This document shows, piece by piece, positions 18,614-27,571 of a stretch of DNA of 64,000 bases. Below the pieces are notes generated by a model that did not search any database, had not been told where the DNA came from, and was given only the letters and a program-made list of their open reading frames with translations. The stretch comes from an uncultured Pelagibacteraceae bacterium. GTDB taxonomy: Bacteria > Pseudomonadota > Alphaproteobacteria > Pelagibacterales > Pelagibacteraceae. Every line of letters begins with the position of its first letter. Position 1 is the first letter of the stretch. The stretch spans positions 1-64,000 of the forward strand of contig CACKVD010000006.1 of the NCBI GenBank assembly GCA_902603555.1. The letters are read 5' to 3'. The position numbers and the translations under genes are program-made.

Positions 18614-19196
18614 GATTCAATTATTTTTAATATTAATGTTTTTATTGTCTGGGTGTGTTGGAGTATCTTCCTCGGGTATATTTGGCACGGGTGTAAGTGT
18701 AGCATTAGACCCAAGATCAGTTGGTACACAAATAGATGATTCAATTATGCAAAAGAACTTATCTGCAAGAATTATTTTATTAGATAAAAAGTTTTTATTT
18801 TCAGTAAATTCAAAGGTTTTAGATGGGAGAATTTTTCTAACTGGAAAAGTTGATGATCCTGAAGAAAAACTTAAATTAACTAAGATGGCTTGGGAAACTG
18901 ATGGAGTTAGATCAGTTAGAAATGATATAAAAGTTAAAGAAGAGTTTAATTTTAAACAATCTGCAAAAGATATATTAATAACATCCCAATTAAGGACTGC
19001 TTTAATCTTAAATAAAAATATTAAAGCAACAAATTACCAGATAGATACTTATAAAAAAAAAATATATCTTTATGGTATAGCGATCACTTCTGAGGAAAAA
19101 GATGAGGTGATAAAAGAGGCTGAACAAATTTTAGATGTTAAAGATATTGTTGCAAGTATTTTACTTGTAGAAAATCTAAGAATTCAAAAAAATTAA
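18603..19196 (+). CDS. DolP/YraP-like BON-domain lipoprotein
   Basis: Outer-membrane lipoprotein with two BON domains, like DolP of E. coli, which helps keep the outer membrane intact. The signal peptide ends in the lipobox LLSGC (residues 15-19). The segment ALDPRSVGTQIDDSIM is nearly the DolP hallmark, followed by BON 1 (about residues 50-115, GRIFLTGKVDDPEEKLKL) and BON 2 (about 120-190, KKIYLYGIAITSEEKDEV). Length 197 compares with 191 in E. coli. It overlaps rsmI by 11 bp and converges with maeB one base away. Confidence 0.9.
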   Translation: MKIKIQLFLILMFLLSGCVGVSSSGIFGTGVSVALDPRSVGTQIDDSIMQKNLSARIILLDKKFLFSVNSKVLDGRIFLTGKVDDPEEKLKLTKMAWETDGVRSVRNDIKVKEEFNFKQSAKDILITSQLRTALILNKNIKATNYQIDTYKKKIYLYGIAITSEEKDEVIKEAEQILDVKDIVASILLVENLRIQKN

Positions 19197-19197
19197 T

Positions 19198-21480
19198 TTA
19201 TTTTTTATAATCGATTACATCAGCAGAATACGCTGCAATAGATGCTAAATTTATAATTTCAGAAGTTGATGATCTAAGAGGTGCAATTTCAATTGGTAAA
19301 CCTAATCCAATTAGTAATGGTCCAATAACTTTTGCTCTACTCATAGATTTTATCATTTTATAAGAAATAGCAGCACTATGTTGACTTGGCATTATTAATA
19401 CATTTGCATTCCCGACAATTTCAGAAAAGGGATAAAGTTCTTTATACATCTCTTCTAGCGCAACATCAGGCTGCATCTCACCATCAAATTTGAAATTAAC
19501 ATTATCTTTTTTCAATATTTCAACTGCATCGCTTAATCTTTTAGTTCTGTCTGTTGCAGGTTCACCAAAAGTTGAATGAGATAGAAAAGCAACTTTTGGA
19601 TCAAAACCAAAAAGTCTTACTACTCTTGCAGCTGATTTAGCCATTTCTGCAAGTTGTTTTGCATCTGGATATTCTATTACTGAAGTATCGCAAATAAAAA
19701 TTGTCTTACCTCTATTTACAACAAGGTTTAAACCAAACATGATTTCCCCAGACCTTGGATCCACAACTTTTGTTACTTTTTCTAGAGAAGAGGAATACCG
19801 TCTTGTATTTCCTGTTACCATTGCGTCAGCATCTCCACAAGCAACCATGCATGACGCCCAAATTACTCTATCATTTCTTATGAGCCTATCACAATCCCAC
19901 TCTAACATTCCTTTTTCTCTTTGAAGTTTTTTAAATAAATATTTCACATATTTTTCTCTTTTAAGAGTATCTTTAGAATTTACAATTTCGATGTCAAAAT
20001 TTTCGTTATAACCAATTTTTTTTATTTGTTCTTTAATCAGTTCTTCTTTTCCAATTAATATAGGTATTCCTAATTTAGAGTTTTTAAAAGCGATTGCTGC
20101 TTTAAGAGTATTTTCATCTTCCCCATCTGCAAAGATAACCTTTTTTTGTTTTTTTTTGATATAAGTATTTACACCTTGTAAAATAGTTACCGTAGGATCT
20201 AATCTCTGTTTGAGTTGATCTTTATAAGTTTCAAAATTATCTATTTTTATTCTAGCAACGCCAGTATCGATTGCTGCCTTAGCTACTGCGGCTGGAATTA
20301 CGCTAATCAGTCTAGGGTCAAATGTTGAAGGGATAATATAATCCTTTCCATAATGGGGTCTTTCACCGCCCATCGCAGCAACAACTTCGTCAGGAACGTC
20401 TTCCTTAGCTAAATTTGCTATTGCATGTGCAGCAGCAACTTTCATCTCTTCGTTTATTGTTTTAGAACGTACATCTAATGCCCCTCTAAAGATGTAAGGA
20501 AACCCAATTAAATTATTAACCTGATTAGGGTAGTCAGATCTCCCAGTGGCAATAATTGCATCATCTCTTACTTCTTCAATTTCCTCAGGAGTAATTTCTG
20601 GATCAGGATTAGCACAAGCAAAAATTATTGGATTTTTTGCCATTTTTTTTACCATGTTTTTTGTCAGTGCTCCTTTTGCAGACAAACCAAGAAATACATC
20701 TGCATCCTTAATTGCATCATCTAATGTTCGGTCTTCAGTTTCTATAGCATGACTTAATTTCCATTGATTTAAATGATCTCTTCCATGAAAAATAACTCCT
20801 TTTCTATCAAGCATAGTGATATTTTTTTGAGGAACACCACTCTTCTTGAATAAGTTTGTACAAGCCATTGCAGAAGCACCAGCACCGTTAACTACAATTT
20901 TAATTTTATTTATGGTTTTTTTATTAATGTCGAGTGCATTAATTAATGCAGCTGTTGTGATTATAGCCGTTCCATGTTGGTCGTCATGGAAAACAGGTAT
21001 ATCCAAAATTTCTTTTAGTTTTTCCTCTATAATAAAACAATCTGGTGCAGCAATATCTTCAAGATTTATACCACCAAAACTTGGGGCAAAATTTTTAATA
21101 CTATTTATTATTTCTGATGGGTCTGCTGAGTCAATCTCTAAATCGATGGAATCAATATCTGCAAATCTTTTAAACAAAACTGCCTTTCCTTCCATGACTG
21201 GTTTTGAGGCCAGAGCACCCAAGTTTCCCATTCCTAAAATTGCAGAACCATTACTAATGACTGCAACCAAGTTACCTTTACTTGTATAATCAAAAGCAGC
21301 TTCTGGATTGTCACTAATAGCTCTTACAGGAGCAGCAACACCAGGTGAATATGCGAGTGCAAGATCGCGTTTTGTTGTCATATTTTTTGAAGATGAAATT
21401 TCAATCTTCCCTGGCTTATTATGACTATGAAAATCTAGAGCTTCTTTATCAGTGTAATGATCAATTTTTGTTTTTTTCAT
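19198..21480 (-). CDS. maeB: NADP-dependent malic enzyme (malic/phosphotransacetylase-like fusion)
   Basis: Decarboxylates malate to pyruvate with NADP reduction. The N-terminal malic enzyme domain (about residues 1-420) shows DLALAYSPGVAAPVRAI, AVISNGSAILGMGNLG, PVFHDDQHGTAII and VVNGAGASAMAC. The C-terminal part (about 430-760) is a phosphotransacetylase-like domain without expected transacetylase activity, containing DADAMVTGNTRRYSSSLEKV and NVLIMPSQHSAAISYKMIK. The 760-residue length is typical of MaeB. It is transcribed away from murJ with a 50-bp spacer. Confidence 0.97.
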   Translation of the reverse strand: MKKTKIDHYTDKEALDFHSHNKPGKIEISSSKNMTTKRDLALAYSPGVAAPVRAISDNPEAAFDYTSKGNLVAVISNGSAILGMGNLGALASKPVMEGKAVLFKRFADIDSIDLEIDSADPSEIINSIKNFAPSFGGINLEDIAAPDCFIIEEKLKEILDIPVFHDDQHGTAIITTAALINALDINKKTINKIKIVVNGAGASAMACTNLFKKSGVPQKNITMLDRKGVIFHGRDHLNQWKLSHAIETEDRTLDDAIKDADVFLGLSAKGALTKNMVKKMAKNPIIFACANPDPEITPEEIEEVRDDAIIATGRSDYPNQVNNLIGFPYIFRGALDVRSKTINEEMKVAAAHAIANLAKEDVPDEVVAAMGGERPHYGKDYIIPSTFDPRLISVIPAAVAKAAIDTGVARIKIDNFETYKDQLKQRLDPTVTILQGVNTYIKKKQKKVIFADGEDENTLKAAIAFKNSKLGIPILIGKEELIKEQIKKIGYNENFDIEIVNSKDTLKREKYVKYLFKKLQREKGMLEWDCDRLIRNDRVIWASCMVACGDADAMVTGNTRRYSSSLEKVTKVVDPRSGEIMFGLNLVVNRGKTIFICDTSVIEYPDAKQLAEMAKSAARVVRLFGFDPKVAFLSHSTFGEPATDRTKRLSDAVEILKKDNVNFKFDGEMQPDVALEEMYKELYPFSEIVGNANVLIMPSQHSAAISYKMIKSMSRAKVIGPLLIGLGLPIEIAPLRSSTSEIINLASIAAYSADVIDYKK

Positions 21481-21530
21481 TTATGTTAATTAGGTGTACA
21501 AATGGGGTAAAATTAAGACTAATATGATTT

Positions 21531-23060
21531 ATGAATTTAGTTAAGTCAACAGGGACTTTTGGTTTTTATACTATAATCAGCAGATTACTTGGTTATTTAA
21601 GAGATGTTTTAATTGCCATTTTTCTTGGTGCTAGCATTTTTGCAGATGTTTTTTTTGTAGCTTTCAGAATACCAAATACTTTCAGAAGATTATTTGCTGA
21701 AGGAACTTTTAATGCTGCATTTGTTCCAAGTTATTCCTCAGAATTATTAAAAAGTAAATCAAAATCAAATATTTTTGCTAATCAAATTTTTAACTTATTA
21801 TTTTTAGGTTTATTATTTCTAGTGTTGGTCGCAGAAATTTTTATGCCAGCTTTTGTAAGTTTTTTGGCTCCAGGATTTGCTGAAAACAGTGAAAAAATTA
21901 ATCTTGCAATAAACTTAACTCGAATAACTTTCCCTTTTTTAATGTTTGTAAGTATAGCATCTTTTTTTGGAGCAATACTTAATTCACACAATAAATTTGC
22001 AGCAGCTTCAGCGGCACCAATAATTTTAAATTTGGTTTTGATAGGAATATTATTCTTTGGTAAATATTTAAATGATAAGTTAATTTATTATTTATCTTAT
22101 GGTGTTTCAATAGCAGGACTTTTACAATTAATTTTCCTTTATAAATTTGTTTCTAGATTTTATTTACTCAAATTTAATTTTAAATTTAAAATTAATGATA
22201 AAGTAAAATTTTTTTTTAAAAAACTTTTACCAAGTATTTTTTCTTCAGGTGTCACTCAAATTAATATACTTATAGGGACCATAATTGCATCATTTCAAGC
22301 AAGTGCAGTATCGTATTTATATTATGCTGATAGAATTTATCAGATAAATTTAGCAATTGCTGGAATAGCAATTAGTGTGGTTGTTCTGCCACAACTTTCA
22401 AAACACGTGTATTTAAAACAAAGAAATAAAATTTTAAAAATTCAAAATAAAGCATTGGAGTTAAGTATGTTTTTAAGCTTACCGGCAACTATTGCTTTAT
22501 TAATTGGCTCTGAAGAAATTATTTCTGCATTATTTGGATATGGATCTTTTAACGAAGAGTCGGTAGTTAATTCTGCTAAAGCACTTTATTATTTTAGCTT
22601 TGGCTTACCTGCTTTTGCTTTAATTAAAGTCTTCTCAACATTTTTCTTTGCCAATAATAACACAAAAACACCTTTTTATATCTCACTTATATCTGTAATT
22701 TTGAATATTATAATAAGTCTCTACTACTTTAAAAGTATTGGTTTCATAATCATCCCTATCGCAACATCAATTTCGTCGTGGTTCAATTCGATTGTGTTAT
22801 TTATTTTTTTAAAAAAAAATGATTTGTTTAAATTTAATAAATCTTTTTTTATAAGTTTGTTTAAGATAATCTTTGTTTCAATTATAATGGGTATATTTTT
22901 TTACTATTTAACCTTAGTTTTTGAAAATCAACTTGTTTATAATTATACTTTAAAATCAATTTATTTGATTTTGTCTGTTTTATTAAGCATGGTTTTATAT
23001 TTATTAATTTCATTTTTTATCAAAGCTTTTAATTATAATAATCTTCAATTAAAGTATTAG
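21531..23060 (+). CDS. murJ: Lipid II flippase MurJ
   Basis: MOP-superfamily integral membrane protein that flips lipid II to the periplasm. It begins with STGTFGFYTIISRLLGYLRD and the second-helix motif FFVAFRIPNTFRRLFAEGTFNAAFVP, hallmarks of MurJ, and has about 13-14 hydrophobic segments over 509 residues. trpS follows after 3 bp, as in many alphaproteobacteria. Confidence 0.97.
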   Translation: MNLVKSTGTFGFYTIISRLLGYLRDVLIAIFLGASIFADVFFVAFRIPNTFRRLFAEGTFNAAFVPSYSSELLKSKSKSNIFANQIFNLLFLGLLFLVLVAEIFMPAFVSFLAPGFAENSEKINLAINLTRITFPFLMFVSIASFFGAILNSHNKFAAASAAPIILNLVLIGILFFGKYLNDKLIYYLSYGVSIAGLLQLIFLYKFVSRFYLLKFNFKFKINDKVKFFFKKLLPSIFSSGVTQINILIGTIIASFQASAVSYLYYADRIYQINLAIAGIAISVVVLPQLSKHVYLKQRNKILKIQNKALELSMFLSLPATIALLIGSEEIISALFGYGSFNEESVVNSAKALYYFSFGLPAFALIKVFSTFFFANNNTKTPFYISLISVILNIIISLYYFKSIGFIIIPIATSISSWFNSIVLFIFLKKNDLFKFNKSFFISLFKIIFVSIIMGIFFYYLTLVFENQLVYNYTLKSIYLILSVLLSMVLYLLISFFIKAFNYNNLQLKY

Positions 23061-23063
23061 TTT

Positions 23064-24065
23064 ATGAAAAAAAAAATTTTTTCTGGTGTACAACCCACAG
23101 GTAATCTTCATTTGGGTAATTATCTAGGTGCTATTAAGAATTTTGTTGAACTGAATAATGATTCTGAAAATGAATGTGTTTTTTGTGTTGTTGATCTTCA
23201 TGCTATTACAGTAGCTCAAGATCCTAAACAGTTAAAAAACAATATTTATGAGACAGTTGCAACTTTTATAGCTAGTGGTATCGATCCACAAAAAAGTATT
23301 ATTTTTAATCAATCCAAAGTTAGCGCACATTCAGAAGCTGCTTGGATATTGAGTTGTGTTGCCAGAATGGGATGGTTAAATAGGATGACTCAATTCAAAG
23401 AAAAAGCTGGGAAAGACAAAGAGAAAGCAAGCATTGGTCTTTATTCTTATCCAGTCTTAATGGCTGCAGATATTTTGTTATATGATGCAACGCATGTTCC
23501 AGTTGGTGATGATCAGAAACAACATTTAGAATTATGTAGAGATATTGCCCAAAAATTTAATAATGATTTTAAAGTAGATAATTTTTTTATATCGCCCGAA
23601 CCTTTAATTCAAAAAGAATTTTCAAGAATTATGAGTCTTAAAGATGGCACAAAAAAAATGAGTAAATCAGAATTATCAGATCTAAGTAGAATAAATTTAA
23701 CCGATGAAAAAGATCAAATAATAAATAAAATAAAAAAAGCTAAAACAGATCCTTTGCCATTACCTTCAAATATAGATGAATTAAATAAAAGACCTGAAGC
23801 AAAAAATTTGATTGGTATTTATTCAAGTTTAACTGAATCAACTTTAGAGAAGACTGTTGAAAAATTTTCAGAAAAAAACTTTTCAGATTTTAAAGAAAAT
23901 CTATCTCAAGTTTTAGTTGAAAAAATTGTACCAATTTCCTCAGAAATAAAAAAGTTGTTGGGTGAAAAAAAATATTTAGACGAAGTACTTGCTGATGGTT
24001 GTAAAAAAGCAGAGACTTTTTCATCAAAAAAAATTAAGAAAATTCACGAAATTGTAGGCTTTTAA
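23064..24065 (+). CDS. trpS: Tryptophanyl-tRNA synthetase
   Basis: Class I synthetase for tRNA-Trp. The HIGH-type motif is PTGNLHLGNYLGA near residue 12, the tryptophan/AMP pocket shows VPVGDDQKQHLELCRDIA, and the KMSKS loop is TKKMSKSELSD near residue 200. Length (333) is standard. It follows murJ after 3 bp. Confidence 0.98.
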   Translation: MKKKIFSGVQPTGNLHLGNYLGAIKNFVELNNDSENECVFCVVDLHAITVAQDPKQLKNNIYETVATFIASGIDPQKSIIFNQSKVSAHSEAAWILSCVARMGWLNRMTQFKEKAGKDKEKASIGLYSYPVLMAADILLYDATHVPVGDDQKQHLELCRDIAQKFNNDFKVDNFFISPEPLIQKEFSRIMSLKDGTKKMSKSELSDLSRINLTDEKDQIINKIKKAKTDPLPLPSNIDELNKRPEAKNLIGIYSSLTESTLEKTVEKFSEKNFSDFKENLSQVLVEKIVPISSEIKKLLGEKKYLDEVLADGCKKAETFSSKKIKKIHEIVGF

Positions 24066-24117
24066 GATATTTTTATTATCAAGTTTCAATTTTGAAATTA
24101 TTGATTATAAAGAAATT

Positions 24118-24657
24118 ATGTTTGTACAAACTGAAATTACTCCGAATCCAAATTCAATAAAATTTCTGCCTGGAAAGGCTGTTTCTAACTATGGTTCTTT
24201 TGAAATAACAAAAAAAGAGCAAACAAACAATGAATTAATTAAAAATTTACTTTCTGTAAATGGTGTGGAAGGAATTTTTTTGGGAAAAGATTTTATATCC
24301 ATTAACAAGTACGATCATGTATCTTGGGATGAGATAAAACATATTGTAATTTCACTAATAAATGATTTTTATTCAAGTGGTAAAGAGTGTGTAATTGAAA
24401 AAAGTTTAAATGAAGAAAGAGAAAATTTAGAAGAGATCGAAAAAAAAATTGTGAAGATTTTAGATCAAAAAATAAGACCTGCAGTCGCAAAGGATGGGGG
24501 AGATATTAAATTTAAAGAATTTAAAGATGGAGTTGTCAAGGTTCAATTACAAGGTAGTTGCTCCGGTTGCCCAAGCTCCACAATGACGCTTAAACAAGGG
24601 GTGCAAAATCTTTTATGTCATTATATACCAGAGGTAAAAGAAGTTGAGGCAGTATAA
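24118..24657 (+). CDS. Nfu-type iron-sulfur cluster carrier protein
   Basis: Two-domain Fe-S carrier similar to mitochondrial NFU1. Residues about 1-85 form the Nfu N-terminal domain (FVQTEITPNPNSIKFLPG, VNGVEGIFLGKDFISI); residues about 100-179 are a NifU C-terminal domain with AVAKDGGDIKFKEF and the cluster-binding GSCSGCPSSTMTLKQGV. It accepts a cluster at the CxxC pair and hands it to apo-proteins; likely users in this window include MiaB. The gene sits between trpS and the Bax-like gene on the same strand. Confidence 0.95.
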   Translation: MFVQTEITPNPNSIKFLPGKAVSNYGSFEITKKEQTNNELIKNLLSVNGVEGIFLGKDFISINKYDHVSWDEIKHIVISLINDFYSSGKECVIEKSLNEERENLEEIEKKIVKILDQKIRPAVAKDGGDIKFKEFKDGVVKVQLQGSCSGCPSSTMTLKQGVQNLLCHYIPEVKEVEAV

Positions 24658-24662
24658 ATGAT

Positions 24663-25739
24663 ATGAAAAAAAGATTTTATAATAACAAAATTAATATCAT
24701 AAAATTTTTTGATCAAAAAAATTTAGGATCCATCCCAAGAATTTTTTTGAGTTCTTTATTAGTGATTTTCTTTTTTTATTCTATGCCAATTTTTTTAAAT
24801 TTTGCATTCAAAGACAGTTTAGAATATCAAAATAATTCTAAAGCGATATTAGCATATACATTAAATAATGGTGGAAGTAATAAAGATGATGATAATAAAG
24901 TTTTAAATGAAAAAGATTTATTAGTAGATATTTTTAGCTTAAATGATCTTGAAACTGATACTGTTAGATTGGATGCTTCAACTATAAAACAACTATTTGA
25001 AGACACAAACTATACTCTTAAAGATGTTAGAGAGAAAAAGTTAGTTAAACCAGTGGCTTTAACATTGTTACCAAATGAAATTAAGATGATAGAAAATACT
25101 AAAAAAAGAAAAGAATTTTTTATTCAAATAGTTTTACCATTAATCTTAAAAGAAAATAATAATATTAAGATAGATAGAAAAAGGCTTTTTAGTATTATTA
25201 ACAAAAACAATAATACCAACTTAGAAAAAAAATGGCTAAATAAAAAATATAAACAATACGGTATTCCTTCTAAGGATTTGTCAATTTTAAAAATTAGGAT
25301 GGACGAAGTTCCTGTTTCATTAGCATTAGCACAAGCAGCTAAAGAAACTGGGTGGGGTACATCACGATTTGCTCAAGAGGGCAATGCTTTATTTGGACAA
25401 TGGACTTGGTCTGGTGAAGGATTAAAACCCAAAGATGCAGATAAGGACCAAGGACATAAAGTAATGAAATTTAATGTATTGCAAGCATCCGTTAGAGCAT
25501 ATCAAAGAAATTTAAATACACATAAGTCATATAAAGATTTCAGAAAAGCAAGAGCAGAACTTAGAGATCAAGATTTGCCTTTAGATAGTTTAGTTTTATC
25601 TGAATATCTAAACAATTATGCAGAAACAGGTAATCAATATGTTGAAGTTTTGAAAAAAATTATTAAACAAAACAACTTAAAAGATTTTGATGATGCTAAA
25701 TTACTACCATCAAGTATTGAGTTACAAAGTTTAATTTAA
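24663..25739 (+). CDS. Bax-like membrane-anchored glucosaminidase
   Basis: One N-terminal membrane helix (about residues 20-45) followed by a linker rich in Asp and Asn and a C-terminal glucosaminidase domain like Bax of E. coli. The domain shows VPVSLALAQAAKETGWGTS with the catalytic Glu, then AQEGNALFGQWTWSGEGL and SVRAYQRNLNTHKSYKDFR. It probably cleaves peptidoglycan glycan strands in the periplasm. Its 3' end overlaps the convergent deacetylase by 4 bp. It begins five bases after the Nfu stop. Confidence 0.85.
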   Translation: MKKRFYNNKINIIKFFDQKNLGSIPRIFLSSLLVIFFFYSMPIFLNFAFKDSLEYQNNSKAILAYTLNNGGSNKDDDNKVLNEKDLLVDIFSLNDLETDTVRLDASTIKQLFEDTNYTLKDVREKKLVKPVALTLLPNEIKMIENTKKRKEFFIQIVLPLILKENNNIKIDRKRLFSIINKNNNTNLEKKWLNKKYKQYGIPSKDLSILKIRMDEVPVSLALAQAAKETGWGTSRFAQEGNALFGQWTWSGEGLKPKDADKDQGHKVMKFNVLQASVRAYQRNLNTHKSYKDFRKARAELRDQDLPLDSLVLSEYLNNYAETGNQYVEVLKKIIKQNNLKDFDDAKLLPSSIELQSLI

Positions 25740-26797
25740 TCAGGTCTTATAGTAAATTGAGTTCCGAACCAACGCCATTTGCCATCCTCGTTAAGTGAAC
25801 AATTAATCCTTCCTCTCCTAGGAATAAATGGTTCTGTAAAATTAATAGTCATTATATTATTTTTAAATTTTAGATTTGATTTTTTCCAAATACCACCGTC
25901 ATTAGAGTAGCAACTTATATTTTTAATATTTTTTTGTTTTTTAAAAAATTCTACAATTAATTTTGGTGGATTATTCTGATTATTTAATTTTTTCTCTTCT
26001 GGTTTAAGTATTTTATACTCAAGTGGATTATAGTTGATCAAAGACTTAAATCTTTTTAATTCCCCATATTTTTCATTTATTGGAAATCTAGGGAGTTCAA
26101 ATTTATCTTTATTAATGTCAATAATTCCTGAATGTTGGCCAAAAGCAATTTTAAAGTTATTTGAGATATAATTTTTCATATAAAGAGAATATTCACCAAA
26201 AGGATATGAGAAAATCAAAGGGGAGTAACCTAATTTATCTTTAAAAATTTTTGTTGAAGTTTCTATGTCTTCAATAAATTCCTCTTCACTCATATCAATT
26301 AAGTATTCATGAGAGTGAGAATGATGACCAATATGTCCAAATTCAGAATTATCAATTTCTTTAATTTCATCCCAATTCATATAACCTTTTTTTCCCACAG
26401 GTTCAGTTGATACAAAAAGAATAAATGGAATTTTTTTTTCCCTAAGAAAAGGCCAAGCCTCATTGTAAAATGATTTAAATCCATCATCTATAGTAATGAG
26501 AATTTTTTTTTCAGCTTTAGGCTCATTAAATTTTTCAATTAGTAGTTTAGGATCGTAAAACTTATAGTTAAGGTTTTTTACAATTTTCATTTGTTCCCGG
26601 AAAATATTCATTTTAATATTAGTGGAAGGGTATTTATTTTCATTGAAACGGTGGTACATTAAAGACAAAATACCTCTATCACCTGAATAATATTTGCTAT
26701 TATTTCCTTCTGAATTAGAATTAGTTACAAACAACAATTGCATGATGAGTAAACTTATAATAGATGCCGCAAATGATAAAATTTTTTTTATGATCAT
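25736..26797 (-). CDS. Exported polysaccharide deacetylase family protein (CE4)
   Basis: Carbohydrate esterase family 4. A signal peptide covers about residues 1-30. The NodB core shows LSLMYHRF, then ILITIDDGFKSFYNEAWP (first Asp pair), IGHHSHSHEYL (metal-binding histidines) and IFSYPFGEYSLYM. Residues beyond about 260 form an extra beta-rich domain ending in WRWFGTQFTIRPD, not part of NodB. It may deacetylate peptidoglycan or a surface glycan. The start codon lies inside the divergent tsaB gene: the two coding regions overlap by about 53 bp head to head, and no other start preserves the signal peptide. Confidence 0.85.
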   Translation of the reverse strand: MIIKKILSFAASIISLLIMQLLFVTNSNSEGNNSKYYSGDRGILSLMYHRFNENKYPSTNIKMNIFREQMKIVKNLNYKFYDPKLLIEKFNEPKAEKKILITIDDGFKSFYNEAWPFLREKKIPFILFVSTEPVGKKGYMNWDEIKEIDNSEFGHIGHHSHSHEYLIDMSEEEFIEDIETSTKIFKDKLGYSPLIFSYPFGEYSLYMKNYISNNFKIAFGQHSGIIDINKDKFELPRFPINEKYGELKRFKSLINYNPLEYKILKPEEKKLNNQNNPPKLIVEFFKKQKNIKNISCYSNDGGIWKKSNLKFKNNIMTINFTEPFIPRRGRINCSLNEDGKWRWFGTQFTIRPD

Positions 26798-27131
26798 TAG
26801 TAAAGATATTAATCATTATATTTCACATGAAAATACAAAAATTAATTTTGAAAAAATGATGATTTTAATAAATCAATTTTTACTTTCAAAAACCATAAAA
26901 ATTAATGACATTTCAGAAATATATGTAAATAGGGGTCCTGGTAGTTTTGCTGGTATTAGAAACTCTCTATCTACAATAAAAGCGATTCATTTAGCTAAAA
27001 AAATTGATTATTATTGCTATAGTTATCAAGATTTTGAAGGAATAAAAAAAATAAAATATGAAAATATTCCAATTCTATGCAATAAATTTAAGATAAAAAA
27101 AAATTTGATTAATCCTATTTATATAAGTTAA
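26745..27131 (+). CDS. tsaB: Shortened TsaB-like t6A biosynthesis protein
   Basis: TsaB is the non-catalytic partner of TsaD in making N6-threonylcarbamoyl-adenosine at tRNA position 37. The N-terminal actin-like lobe is recognisable (KLIIDAANDKIFFMII; YVNRGPGSFAGIRNSLSTIKA, with the hallmark RGPGSF). The protein is only 128-129 residues where about 220 is usual: nearly the whole second lobe is missing, yet it ends NPIYIS, like the PxYxR end of full-length homologues. Start is ATG 26745 or 26742. rimI, commonly next, is absent and fur follows after 8 bp. Functional loss cannot be excluded. Confidence 0.75.
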   Translation: MSKLIIDAANDKIFFMIISKDINHYISHENTKINFEKMMILINQFLLSKTIKINDISEIYVNRGPGSFAGIRNSLSTIKAIHLAKKIDYYCYSYQDFEGIKKIKYENIPILCNKFKIKKNLINPIYIS

Positions 27132-27139
27132 AATTAAAT

Positions 27140-27571
27140 ATGTCAGATACAATTGAACAAAAATGTTTGTCTAAAGGGGTCAAGCTCACCGATCAAAGAA
27201 AAATAATAGCTAAAGTTATTTCACAGTCTAAAGAAGAATATGGTGAATCTGATCACCCTGATGTAGATGAACTTTATAATCGTGTTTCAAAAATTGATCC
27301 AAAAATCAGCATAGCGACAGTATATAGAACTGTAAAATTATTTGAAGAAGCTGGCATATTAACAAAACATGATTTCAAGGGTGGCAAAGCAAGATATGAA
27401 GCAATGATTGAAAGTCATCATGATCATTTAATTGATATAAAGACTGGAGAAATAATAGAATTTGTTGATGACGAAATAGAAAAATTACAGAAAAAAGTTG
27501 CTGAAAAACATGGTTACACGTTAGTTGACCATAAATTAGAGTTGTATGGGGTTAAAAAAAAACCTCAATAA
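27140..27571 (+). CDS. fur: Fur-family metal-dependent regulator
   Basis: Ferric/manganese uptake regulator type. The DNA-binding part shows LTDQRKIIAKVI and ISIATVYRTVKLFEEAGIL; the metal-binding part shows MIESHHDHLIDIKTGEIIEF. The C-terminal CxxC zinc pair of classical Fur is absent, as in many alphaproteobacterial Fur/Mur proteins. It is followed by miaB after zero spacing. A second family member (irr) lies at 43103. Candidate target sites are the two dyads at 46731-46781. Whether it senses iron or manganese cannot be decided. Confidence 0.93.
   Translation: MSDTIEQKCLSKGVKLTDQRKIIAKVISQSKEEYGESDHPDVDELYNRVSKIDPKISIATVYRTVKLFEEAGILTKHDFKGGKARYEAMIESHHDHLIDIKTGEIIEFVDDEIEKLQKKVAEKHGYTLVDHKLELYGVKKKPQ

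Noticed and set aside
20546..21289. Plus-strand open frames opposite maeB
   Set aside because: Shadows of a well-supported 760-residue enzyme with low-complexity translations.
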